Origin: Planctomycetota bacterium
GTDB taxonomy: Bacteria; Planctomycetota; Planctomycetia; Pirellulales; Pirellulaceae
DNA: 49,165 nt
Direction of reading: 5' to 3'
Assembly (NCBI GenBank): GCA_029259935.1
Contig: JAJDEH010000103.1
Coordinates: 1 to 49,165 of the forward strand
Under the pieces are notes generated by a model. That model saw only the letters and a list, made by a program, of their open reading frames with translations, was not told the DNA's origin and did not search any database. A program made the translations under genes and the position numbers. Each line of letters starts with the position of its first letter. Within the stretch, counting starts at the first letter, position 1. Below are positions 18,540 to 26,728 of the stretch, in pieces.

Positions 18540-19988
18540 CTAGGAGCAGATTTCCTTCACGACGCGAACTTTTTCAACGCCCGTCAGCCGTTCCCTGAAG
18601 CCGTGATGTTCGAAGTACAGTTCGTCGTTGTTCAATCCCAGTAGGTGCAGGATCGTGGCGTGCCAGTCGTTGACGCTGACACGGTTCTCGGCCGCCTGCC
18701 AGCCGATTTCGTCGGTCGCGCCATGGATCGTGCCGCCCTTGATACCGGCGCCGGCAAACCAGACCGAAAACCCCGTCGGGCCGTGGTCGCGACCGGCTTT
18801 GGCAGGATCGGTTCCCGGCCGCATTTGAGCAATCGGTAGGCGGCCGAATTCGCCGCCCCACACGACCAACACGTCGTCCATCAAGCCGCGTTGCTTTAGG
18901 TCGGTTAGCAATCCGCTGATCGGCTTGTCCGTCTCGGTGCAGATACTTCGTAGCGATGATCCGATGTTGCTGTGATTGTCCCACCGCTGGCCCGACGGGT
19001 AGACCTGCACGAAACGCACGCCACGTTCGACCAATCGCCGCGCCAACAAACATTGCCGGCCATAGGCATCCGTGGCCTTTTCGCCAATCCCGTATTCGCC
19101 AAGGGTTTGGGCGGTTTCGGTTGTCACATCCAGCGCGTCGCTGGCCGACAGTTGCATGCGGGCCGCCAACTCGTAGCTGGCGATGCGGGCGTCGAGCTGA
19201 AGTTGCCCGGGCCGCTTGTTGCGGTGGATGCGATCCAGCTTGCCCAGCAAGTCGCGGCTCAGCCGTTCGACTTCACTCGGCTCGGCGGTTTCCGGCTTGA
19301 GGTTCAAAATCGGCATGCCCTTGGAACGCATCCGAGTGCCTTGATAGAGCGGCGGAAGATAACCTGTTTGCCAGTTCTGCACATGATTCACCGGCAGCCG
19401 TCCCGTCGGTGAATCGAGTACGACATAGGCGGGCAGATTCTGATTGTCGGTACCCAGTCCGTAGGTGATCCACGCGCCCAACGTCGGCAAACCGGGCATC
19501 GTTTTGCCCGACTGGATTTTATAAATCGCCGGCTCGTGATTCTGATTCGTGTTAAACATCGACCGGACTAGCGCGATGTCGTCGACATGCTTGGCCAGAT
19601 GCGGCAGCAGTTCCGAAACCGGCATGCCACAACGGCCATGTTGATCGAACTTGAAGGGACTGCGCATCAAACCGCCCGCGGCGTCGGGCGACGACAGGTC
19701 CTTGGCAATGTCCTTGAGGATCGACTTGCCGTGGTTGCGATCGAGTTCGGGCTTGGGATCGAACAGGTCGACTTGCGACGGCCCGCCCTGCATCATCAGT
19801 TGAATGACCGCCTTGGCGCGAGGCTTGAAGTGGGCCGGTTTTCGAGTCAGATCGAACGACTTGGGGCGATGCTCGGCCGCCAGCAGTCCGGAACCGCCGT
19901 AGAGATCGCGGCTGAACAGCCACGCCAGCGCCGCGCCTTGCAGTCCGTTGGTAACACTTCCCAAAAATGAGCGTCTTGTTGAGGCCAT
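18540..19988 (-). CDS. DUF1501 protein with twin-arginine-like signal
   Basis: A 482-residue protein of the DUF1501 family, which has an alkaline-phosphatase/sulfatase-like fold. The N-terminus STRRSFLGSV followed by a hydrophobic stretch is a twin-arginine export signal. Family motifs include KAVIQLMMQGGPSQVDLFDPKP near the start, and VVWGGEFGRLP and GRDHGPTGFSVWFAGAGIKG in the C-terminal half, the last being the usual DUF1501 signature. The PSCyt1/DUF1549/DUF1553 gene lies 86 nt upstream on the same strand; this pair is one of the commonest operons in planctomycetes. Its biochemical role is not established; a link to polysaccharide breakdown has been suggested from gene neighbourhoods. Confidence 0.93.
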   Translation of the reverse strand: MASTRRSFLGSVTNGLQGAALAWLFSRDLYGGSGLLAAEHRPKSFDLTRKPAHFKPRAKAVIQLMMQGGPSQVDLFDPKPELDRNHGKSILKDIAKDLSSPDAAGGLMRSPFKFDQHGRCGMPVSELLPHLAKHVDDIALVRSMFNTNQNHEPAIYKIQSGKTMPGLPTLGAWITYGLGTDNQNLPAYVVLDSPTGRLPVNHVQNWQTGYLPPLYQGTRMRSKGMPILNLKPETAEPSEVERLSRDLLGKLDRIHRNKRPGQLQLDARIASYELAARMQLSASDALDVTTETAQTLGEYGIGEKATDAYGRQCLLARRLVERGVRFVQVYPSGQRWDNHSNIGSSLRSICTETDKPISGLLTDLKQRGLMDDVLVVWGGEFGRLPIAQMRPGTDPAKAGRDHGPTGFSVWFAGAGIKGGTIHGATDEIGWQAAENRVSVNDWHATILHLLGLNNDELYFEHHGFRERLTGVEKVRVVKEICS

Positions 19989-20074
19989 TTGCAATACTCT
20001 TTTTGCTCTTTGTGAGAATTACTCTTTGCGCGAACGATGGCGTGTGCCACATTAGCCACACATCGCCCCCACCA

Positions 20075-23011
20075 TCAATCGACAAACAAGAACTCGGCGG
20101 AATTCATCATGACGTGACAAAAGTTCGCCAGGGTCTTGGTCCCAGCGGCCGGTTCCGGATTCTTGTCGGCAGCTTTTGGGTCAACACGTTCCCACAGCTT
20201 CCGCAACTGTTCGACCGTCTCCAGTGCTTGTTGCTTTTCGTCCTGGTCGGGTGGGCGGCTTATGGCGATCTCAAAGATCCGTTCGACCTGCCGGCCGCGG
20301 TCGGTGGGAATTTCCGCTTCGACCCGCTTGGCGAATTCCAACGCCAAGTCGCGAACCATGCCGTTATTCAACAGATACAGCGACTGCGTGGCGACCGTCG
20401 AATTGGGCCGCGCGACACAATTCGGAATCATCTGCGGTAAATCGAATGTCTCCAGAATCGTGGGCAGTTCCTTGCGCCGCTGGCGAACATAGATCGTTCT
20501 CCGCCAGCCTTGTTCATTTCTGTTGGACGTTACCAGGCCGTCTGGCCGCACCGTGACCAGATCCGGCTTGCCAAACCGCGTTGAATCAAGTTGTCCGGCA
20601 ACCGATAACAAACTATCGCGGACCGCCTCGGCCTCCAGCCTTCGCAGTGGCATGCGGGACAGCCAGCGATTGTCCGGGTCGGCTTCTTCCGTTGCCGGTT
20701 GCACGCGCGATGCCTGGCGATAAGCGGAACTATTCATGATCTGCCGATGCAGCCACTTGAGGCTCCAATTCTCTTCGACCAAGGATGCGGCCAGCCAGTC
20801 CAGCAGTTCGGGGTGCGTCGGCGCGGTGCCCGTCTTGCCAAAGTTGCCCAGCGACTCGACGATCCCGCGGCCAAAGTGGTGATACCAAACACGATTCACC
20901 AACACGCGCGCCGTCAGCGGATGTTTGGGGTCGGTCAACCACTCGGCAAATGCCAATCGACGGCCGGTCGATCCCGGCCGCCGGGGCTCGATCTGGAAAG
21001 GCGTCTTTCCGTCACTCAACACCGACAGAACACCAGGGCCGATCAAGTCGCCGGGGTTCGTAAACTCGCCGCGCCGGAAGATCCAAGTCGGCGACGGTTC
21101 GCCGCGATCCCACAGGGCTCGAATCATTGGCTCGGGTGGAATCTTGCCTTTCAATTCCTTGGCCTGTTTGTCCGCCTGCTTCTTTAACTTGGCAAGCTCG
21201 GGATGCTTCTTGCCCAGGTCGGCGGCTGAAATTCTGAGCTGCTTTTCAAACTTCTCGGCCAGTTCCTGTTGCGCGTCGGTGCGCTTGTCGGTTGCCGTGT
21301 TGAGCATCGTTCGCACCTCGTCGCGAATGTCCTCGGGGATTTTCGCGATTTCGGCATCGACGAATTCGGTTCGCAACTCCGCTTCACGTTGGCGTAACTT
21401 GTCGTTGACGGCCGCAATCTGGTCTTGGACGACCTTTCGCTCGGCTTCCCATTGCTGGCGAATGTCGCTCGTCACATGTTTTAGGTAGCGGCGCGTCGGA
21501 TCCTTTTGTTTCGATTGGCCCGCCACCGAGGTCGGCTTGAGCCAATCGTAAACGTCGTAGGCTCCCTGAAACACGGCGACCAAGCGGTAATAGTCCCGCT
21601 GCGGAATGGGATCGTATTTGTGGGTGTGGCACTGAGCACACTTGAGCGTCAACCCCAGCACCGCGGAACCAAGCACCTCGACTTCGTCGGCCACGACCTC
21701 AAACCGTTCGTCCACGGTGTCCACGATGTCCGAGCCGGTTCCGTCGGGTGCCATGCGCAGGAATCCGGTCGCCACCAAGGCGTCCATCATCTCGGGCGTG
21801 ATCGCCTCGGCGGCTTCATAGTCATATAGCTCGTCGCCCGCTATTTGTTCCAGCAGGAATTGGTTGTACGGTTTGTCGTTGTTCAACGACCGGACCACAT
21901 AGTCGCGATACCGCCATGCATGCGACCGAATCGGATCGGCCGAGCGCTTCCCTTCCGAATCGGCGTAGCCGCACAAGTCGAGCCAATAACGTCCCCAACG
22001 TTCGCCGTAGGCGGGAGACTGCAAATAGAATTCGACCAGCTTCTCGTACCAGTCGTCTGACGGGTCCTGAACGAATCGTTGCACATCTTCCCAGTTGGGC
22101 GGAAGTCCGGTCAGATCGAAGGCAACACGTCGGATCAGCGTGAGCCTAGGCGCGGGCTCGTTGAAAGAGAGACGTTGTTCTTCAAGTTTCCGCAGCAGAA
22201 AACCGTCGAGGGGCCGGCGAACCCGCGCCGCCGACTTCACCATCGGAACCTTCGGCTTAACGGGCGTTTGAAATGCCCAAAACTGACGGTCTTCGTCGGA
22301 AACGAGCGGATCTGTTTCGGCGGTCTGGACATCAGGTTGAATGTCTAGTTTTTTGGCTCCCTGCTCGATCCATTTCGTAATCAGATCAATTTCCGACGGC
22401 TCCAAAGGGCGGACGCCCGCTCGAATCAGTTGCTTGGGCGGCGGCATATCTTTCGCCATCACGCGCTTCAGCAGCAAGCTGTCTTCCGGTTTGCCGGGAA
22501 CCACCGCCGGACCGGATTCTCCACCTTTGAGAATGGATTCGACGGTTCGCAGATCGAGCCCGCCTTCTTGATTGCGGCGGCCGTGACAAGTGACACAGCG
22601 GGTATAAAGGTAGGGCAGGACGTCGTGTTGAGTGACAACGCCGGCGGTCGCGGTTTTCGACGGCGCTCCAGCTTCCAGCCACTTTCGCAGCAAACCTTGC
22701 TCTGCCGTGGTGAGTGTCGGTTCATCCTCGGGCGGCATTTCGCCGTCCTCGACCATGGTCCACAACAGGCTTTCTTCCGGCGACGCGCCGACCAGCGCTT
22801 CCCCCGATTCGCCACCGCGCAGCAAGGTCTCCATGGTGGACAGGTCGAGGCCCCCTTTTCGTGCTTTGCCGTTATGGCACTTGCCGCACTTTTGGACGAG
22901 CATTGCCTGAACGCCGGACTCGAAATCAAGTTCGGTATCCGCAGCCTGCAAATTGACAATCGCGCAAAGAGATGCAAATGAAACGAGTAGCAAGGTGCGC
23001 GACAGCATCAT
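20075..23011 (-). CDS. Secreted PSCyt1-PSCyt1-DUF1549-DUF1553 protein
   Basis: A 978-residue exported protein. A signal peptide (about residues 1-24) is followed by two planctomycete cytochrome-C (PSCyt1) units, each with a haem-binding motif: CGKCH at 42-46 and CVTCH at 139-143. Each has the downstream methionine region of the family (GEMPPEDEP and KDMPPPKQL). DUF1549 covers about 270-480 (RRPLDGFLLRKLEEQ, YGERWGRYWLDLCGYADSEG, LKCAQCHTHKYDPIPQRDYY, which adds a third CxxCH). A charged coiled coil (about 515-640) leads to DUF1553 (about 680-950; LTARVLVNRVWYHHFGRGIV). It is the first gene of an operon with DUF1501. The c-type haem sites predict electron transfer in the periplasm; the substrate is unknown. 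Confidence 0.95.
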   Translation of the reverse strand: MMLSRTLLLVSFASLCAIVNLQAADTELDFESGVQAMLVQKCGKCHNGKARKGGLDLSTMETLLRGGESGEALVGASPEESLLWTMVEDGEMPPEDEPTLTTAEQGLLRKWLEAGAPSKTATAGVVTQHDVLPYLYTRCVTCHGRRNQEGGLDLRTVESILKGGESGPAVVPGKPEDSLLLKRVMAKDMPPPKQLIRAGVRPLEPSEIDLITKWIEQGAKKLDIQPDVQTAETDPLVSDEDRQFWAFQTPVKPKVPMVKSAARVRRPLDGFLLRKLEEQRLSFNEPAPRLTLIRRVAFDLTGLPPNWEDVQRFVQDPSDDWYEKLVEFYLQSPAYGERWGRYWLDLCGYADSEGKRSADPIRSHAWRYRDYVVRSLNNDKPYNQFLLEQIAGDELYDYEAAEAITPEMMDALVATGFLRMAPDGTGSDIVDTVDERFEVVADEVEVLGSAVLGLTLKCAQCHTHKYDPIPQRDYYRLVAVFQGAYDVYDWLKPTSVAGQSKQKDPTRRYLKHVTSDIRQQWEAERKVVQDQIAAVNDKLRQREAELRTEFVDAEIAKIPEDIRDEVRTMLNTATDKRTDAQQELAEKFEKQLRISAADLGKKHPELAKLKKQADKQAKELKGKIPPEPMIRALWDRGEPSPTWIFRRGEFTNPGDLIGPGVLSVLSDGKTPFQIEPRRPGSTGRRLAFAEWLTDPKHPLTARVLVNRVWYHHFGRGIVESLGNFGKTGTAPTHPELLDWLAASLVEENWSLKWLHRQIMNSSAYRQASRVQPATEEADPDNRWLSRMPLRRLEAEAVRDSLLSVAGQLDSTRFGKPDLVTVRPDGLVTSNRNEQGWRRTIYVRQRRKELPTILETFDLPQMIPNCVARPNSTVATQSLYLLNNGMVRDLALEFAKRVEAEIPTDRGRQVERIFEIAISRPPDQDEKQQALETVEQLRKLWERVDPKAADKNPEPAAGTKTLANFCHVMMNSAEFLFVD

Positions 23012-23583
23012 GGTGTGACCGTTGCGGAGGAAAAGGCGGGGATTGACGGATCGAGGGAAAGCTCCGTCAACAACTCACAATACTGACGCCCGAGGACGAA
23101 CGAGTCAAGCTATCGTCCCGTCCCGTTGGCTCGGTTTAGTTAGCTCCGGTCCGCGAGTTCATCCGCACCGAGTTCGATTCGCTGCCCCAACCCTCTTTCG
23201 ACCCGCGTGCAACTTCACCAGCCTGAAACGCAATTCAACCGGAGGTACGAAGGATCAATTCACAATTCATTGGCCTGCAAAAAACCTCCGGGACCCATTT
23301 CGCCCGTCCGTGCATTTGACGTGGATCTAGTTTCATCTCGCGGCGGCTTGGACGTGGCTGATGGTTCACCCCCTATTCGGGGAGGCTCGGGGTTAGGGAA
23401 TTGATGGGGCGGACGTGACTTTCCGCGATTTTCGGATGCTCTTTCTTGTTGGCTGGCAACGAGTTGCAGTTTTTTACCGCACTTACGGCTAGTGTGACGT
23501 AGTTTCTATTTAGGGTCTCTCCTAGTCGTGGAGATCCCGGAGTAGAGTGTTCACTCGGTCGGGGATGAAAAGGGCAAACTCCC
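23012..23583. other. Divergent intergenic region upstream of the Hpt gene
   Basis: This 572-nt stretch separates the PSCyt1 gene (minus) from the Hpt gene (plus) and should hold both promoters. Short open frames here have no ribosome binding site or recognisable content. An AAAGGG sequence about 9 nt before 23584 can serve the Hpt gene. I see no convincing repeat. Confidence 0.45.
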
Positions 23584-24093
23584 ATGACATCATCAGGGAA
23601 TATTGAAGCTGTCATTCAGCCAAGCCGGACTTGCGCCGGTCGTGGAGTCGAGTTCGACACCACGGTCGTCGATCGCGAGCCTCCGGCAACTCCCAACGAC
23701 TCCCCGCCACTGGACGCCGACGGTTTGCTGGAACGATGTTTGGGGAAGATAGAATTCGCTCAGAGCCTAATCGCCCAATTCCAATTGCAGTTTGACGGCG
23801 AGTTGGAAGCACTGGGCGAAAAAATTTCCGCCGCCGACGCTGAAGGTGTTCGCAGTCTGTCTCACCGTTTGAAGGGTACCACGGCGACGGTGTCCGCGCC
23901 GGCATTGCAAAAGACGTTGGCGGAATTAGAACGACTCGGTTCCCTGGGCCAGACCAGCGACATGCCGGACCATTTTGCGATCCTTTGTCAGCAATGGTCT
24001 CGCTTTTCAGACTACGTCGACACCTGCTTTCGCGAAGAAGGCCAAAACTCGGATTCAGGTTTCTCGGTACTCGATTCCGCAGATCGAGGGTGA
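23584..24093 (+). CDS. Free-standing histidine phosphotransfer (Hpt) protein
   Basis: A 169-residue protein. A disordered Pro/Thr-rich N-terminus (about 1-40) precedes an Hpt four-helix domain (about 42-155). The phosphorylated histidine is His94 in LSHRLKGTTATVSA, with the typical Lys97 and Gly98 after it. The first helix (LLERCLGKIEFAQSLIAQF) and the preceding LDADGL also fit the family. Hpt proteins carry phosphate from the receiver of a hybrid kinase to a response regulator. The response regulator gene starts 5 nt after its stop codon, so they are translated together. The hybrid kinase encoded at 26729 has no Hpt of its own, which makes it the natural donor (inference). Confidence 0.9.
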   Translation: MTSSGNIEAVIQPSRTCAGRGVEFDTTVVDREPPATPNDSPPLDADGLLERCLGKIEFAQSLIAQFQLQFDGELEALGEKISAADAEGVRSLSHRLKGTTATVSAPALQKTLAELERLGSLGQTSDMPDHFAILCQQWSRFSDYVDTCFREEGQNSDSGFSVLDSADRG

Positions 24094-24098
24094 AAATC

Positions 24099-25154
24099 AT
24101 GCGCGTGCTGATCGTGGAAGATGACAACATTGCAGCCGCCATGCTGCGGGAATGCTTGATCGACTTTGGCTTCGAAGTTTCGGTTGCCAACAATGGCGAG
24201 GAGGCGTTGGACTTAATCCGCACCGGCAAGTACCGTCTTGTCGTGTCCGATTGGGAAATGCCCGAAATGGACGGGGTCGAATTGTGCCGGCGCATTCGCC
24301 AACGGCAAGCCAGCGAGTACGTGTACATCATATTGCTGACGTCGCGCGGCGGAACACGAAACATCGTGACTGGATTGGACGCTGGTGCCGACGACTTCCT
24401 GACCAAGCCCTTTCAGCCGGCCGAGCTATGCGTCCGCTTGCGCGCGGCGGAGCGGGTGATTGCCTTGGAAAGCCGCGACCTGGTAATTTTTTGCATGGCC
24501 AAGCTGGCCGAGTCGCGCGACACCGATACGGGTCATCACCTGGAACGCATTCGCAATTACTCCCGCTTGGTGGCCGATCACTTGTCCAAGACGGATAAGT
24601 ACCGCGACGAAATTGACGGCGACTATGTGCAATTGATCTACGCCACAAGCCCACTGCACGACATCGGCAAAGTCGGCATACCCGACAAGGTTCTCTTGAA
24701 GCCCGGCAAGCTAACGCCCGAAGAATTCGAGATCATGAAGCAGCACACGGTGATTGGAGCGGAGACCTTGGACGCCACGGCGCGTGTGCGACCCGACGCC
24801 ACTTTCCTGAAGATGGCTCGAGATATCGCCTGGTATCATCACGAAAAATTCGATGGCAGCGGGTATCCTCACGGTCTGGCCGGAGAACACATTCCCTTGT
24901 GCGCGCGGATCGTGGCCTTGCCTGATGTTTACGACGCGCTCACCACCAAAAGAGTCTACAAGCCAGCCTATACGCACGAACACGCCAGGGAAATCATTGT
25001 GGCGGGCCGAGGCCGGCACTTTGACCCGGACGCGGTCGACGCCTTTTTGGCGTTGGAAAGCGAATTCCAAGCACTGCACCGGCAACTCAGTGCCACGACG
25101 CCGACGAAAATGGAATCTGAACCCGAGGTCGATTGCGAGCTTTTGGAAGTCTAA
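24099..25154 (+). CDS. Response regulator with HD-GYP c-di-GMP phosphodiesterase domain
   Basis: A 351-residue protein. The receiver domain (about 1-120) has the acidic pocket EDD (7-9), the phosphorylated Asp51 in VVSDWEMPEMDG and Lys103 in LTKPF. The HD-GYP domain (about 130-330) has LHDIGKVGIPD (His187, Asp188), KQHTVIGAE, WYHHEKFDGSGYPHGL (about 245-260) and RIVALPDVYDALTTKR. These are the motifs of active enzymes that hydrolyse cyclic di-GMP. The start at 24099 is set by GAGGG 8-9 nt upstream; the frame runs further upstream but overlaps the Hpt gene. It is cotranscribed with the Hpt gene, so phosphorylation through Hpt probably controls c-di-GMP hydrolysis. Confidence 0.95.
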   Translation: MRVLIVEDDNIAAAMLRECLIDFGFEVSVANNGEEALDLIRTGKYRLVVSDWEMPEMDGVELCRRIRQRQASEYVYIILLTSRGGTRNIVTGLDAGADDFLTKPFQPAELCVRLRAAERVIALESRDLVIFCMAKLAESRDTDTGHHLERIRNYSRLVADHLSKTDKYRDEIDGDYVQLIYATSPLHDIGKVGIPDKVLLKPGKLTPEEFEIMKQHTVIGAETLDATARVRPDATFLKMARDIAWYHHEKFDGSGYPHGLAGEHIPLCARIVALPDVYDALTTKRVYKPAYTHEHAREIIVAGRGRHFDPDAVDAFLALESEFQALHRQLSATTPTKMESEPEVDCELLEV

Positions 25155-25186
25155 GTCGGTCCAGAATCAGTCGGCACCAAGGGCGG

Positions 25187-26209
25187 CTAACTCTTGGTAA
25201 TCTCCAAAAAGAGGATATTCTGATTCTCCTCCGCGAATACGGTGATGTCCTTGATGTCTGCCTGTGGAATCTCGTCTGTCAGTTGCATCATTTCCGTTCG
25301 CGTCCGGTAGATCAAGCTCCAGTCCATGTAGATTTCCATGTACCCAATATCGCGAATGTTGGGTAGGAAATTAGCCACCAAGACCCGGCCCTGGGGACGC
25401 AGCATTTCAAACATCTTTTTCACCAGCCGGGTGCCCGCCGCCTCGCCCAGATAATCAAACAACCCCAACGAGTAGACGTAATCAAAGCTGCCCAACGATA
25501 AGGAATCGGTAAGCAGTCCGCGGATACTGGCCTGGACGGTTTCGATCCCAAAGCAACCGTAGGCACGTTCCACTTCCTCGACACTCAATGGGTCCGAATC
25601 CAACGCGACGAACCTTCCCAACTGACGGCGTTTGACCGCCGCCGACAGGCTTGCTTCGCGCAGGTGGCCGGCGGCGAGCGAAAGGACATGGGGCAGGCGA
25701 GTTTTCTCGGCAAGCCAGTCCAACCGGTTGGCGATGAAACCTCGCCTCGATAGCACTCCTTCCGGCGCGGGTGCGACGGTGGTGTAGTCGAAAATTCGTT
25801 GCCCGCGCGGCGTCGCCGGTGGAGGCGACCACAGTTCTTCACGGCCATAGATATAGTCCATCATGACGGCGTCGCCCGCGTAACCCCGCGGTTTGCTGAA
25901 GGCCCGATAGGTAAACGGATCTTCGTGGAGTAAATGCGTAAGTGGATGCCGCCGGCAGCCGGCGACCGTTTCCTTCCACCTGCTCTCGCTGCAGTTCATT
26001 TTCTGATTGCGTAACGAGAGGATCAGTTGATCCATTGCGGAATGAAACTGCCGATCGTCGACGTGCTCCTGCGACAGCCTCTGATAGACGGATTCCAACA
26101 GACCCGCGACGTCATCAGGAGTGAGAGGTTGAATTCTACTATTGGAATCCGTGCGGTGGTTTTTCCAAGGCCGCCGATCGCGGGAAGAGTAATTGGAAAC
26201 CGTAGACAT
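25187..26209 (-). CDS. SAM-dependent methyltransferase related to PhcB-type signal synthases
   Basis: A 340-residue class I methyltransferase. An N-terminal helical region (about 28-100) is followed by the characteristic FSKPRGYAGDAVMMDYIYG (about 104-122), then a Rossmann-fold domain: motif I VLSLAAGHLREA (175-186), acidic motif FVALDSDPLSV (about 200-210), DYVYSLGLFDYLGE (about 243-256) and the late strand GRVLVANFLPN. The RGYAGD motif before the methyltransferase domain is, to my knowledge, shared with proteins annotated as 3-hydroxypalmitate methyl ester synthases, the Ralstonia PhcB group, that make a quorum signal. The catalytic specificity cannot be read from sequence. It is convergent with the HD-GYP gene and divergent from the hybrid kinase, across a palindrome-rich region. 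Confidence 0.75.
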   Translation of the reverse strand: MSTVSNYSSRDRRPWKNHRTDSNSRIQPLTPDDVAGLLESVYQRLSQEHVDDRQFHSAMDQLILSLRNQKMNCSESRWKETVAGCRRHPLTHLLHEDPFTYRAFSKPRGYAGDAVMMDYIYGREELWSPPPATPRGQRIFDYTTVAPAPEGVLSRRGFIANRLDWLAEKTRLPHVLSLAAGHLREASLSAAVKRRQLGRFVALDSDPLSVEEVERAYGCFGIETVQASIRGLLTDSLSLGSFDYVYSLGLFDYLGEAAGTRLVKKMFEMLRPQGRVLVANFLPNIRDIGYMEIYMDWSLIYRTRTEMMQLTDEIPQADIKDITVFAEENQNILFLEITKS

Positions 26210-26728
26210 GATGCCCTTCGGAGGTAGTGCGTGCTCCGCTCCCCTGGGGCATTTGCAAATGAAAAGGACGGATTGGCGTCATAAGCCCCGCTCTGACGTC
26301 AATCCGGGATTCCCTGATGGGTACGCACTATGCCAGAATCACTTCGCGTTGTCAAATCTTTGATCGCAGGCCACTTTCAGGACGCCCAAATCGCGCGATT
26401 AGGCTGTGTTTTCAGGCATGAAGTCGCGAGCATCTCCCCCAGGAATCCCCTCGCAATCGACACAAGCGCCAGCTCTCATGAGGGGTGGTCGCCCCACCGA
26501 TGGGCGAGAAAATCCGAATATTTTGTGCACCCATTAGAACCACTACTCTTTGGATAAATAAATCCCCAATGAGGGCAGAATGCTAGAATTGGAAAGAGAA
26601 TAGTAGGGCTTTCGCACTAGTATTTGCCGGGCAGTGAGAATCCGATCCGTGGCAATCCCGGATATCGCAAAGCCAACTTCGTGAGTTGACCATTACTAAA
26701 TGTTCGCGGCGACTTAAGCGTTATCCAT
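26210..26728. other. Divergent control region between methyltransferase and hybrid kinase genes
   Basis: This 519-nt stretch separates the divergent methyltransferase and giant kinase genes. The half next to the methyltransferase holds several inverted repeats (listed separately). A 75-codon open frame at 26330-26557 lacks a ribosome binding site and is not called. The kinase ATG at 26729 has no clear ribosome binding site. Confidence 0.5.
26225..26330. promoter_or_regulatory. Cluster of nested inverted repeats, candidate operators
   Basis: Four dyad elements lie within 106 bp. Inner pair: CGGATTGGCGTCA (26269-26281) with TGACGTCAATCCG (26294-26306), 12 of 13 positions paired, 12-nt loop. 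Outer pair: TAGTGCGTGC (26225-26234) with GTACGCACTA (26321-26330), 9 of 10 paired. Between the outer-left and inner-left arms are CCCCTGGGG (26241-26249) and a perfect 12-bp palindrome CATTTGCAAATG (26250-26261). No T-run follows the inner stem, so a terminator is unlikely. The position, 16-120 nt upstream of the methyltransferase start, suits repressor or activator sites, or a structured 5' leader. Confidence 0.55.
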
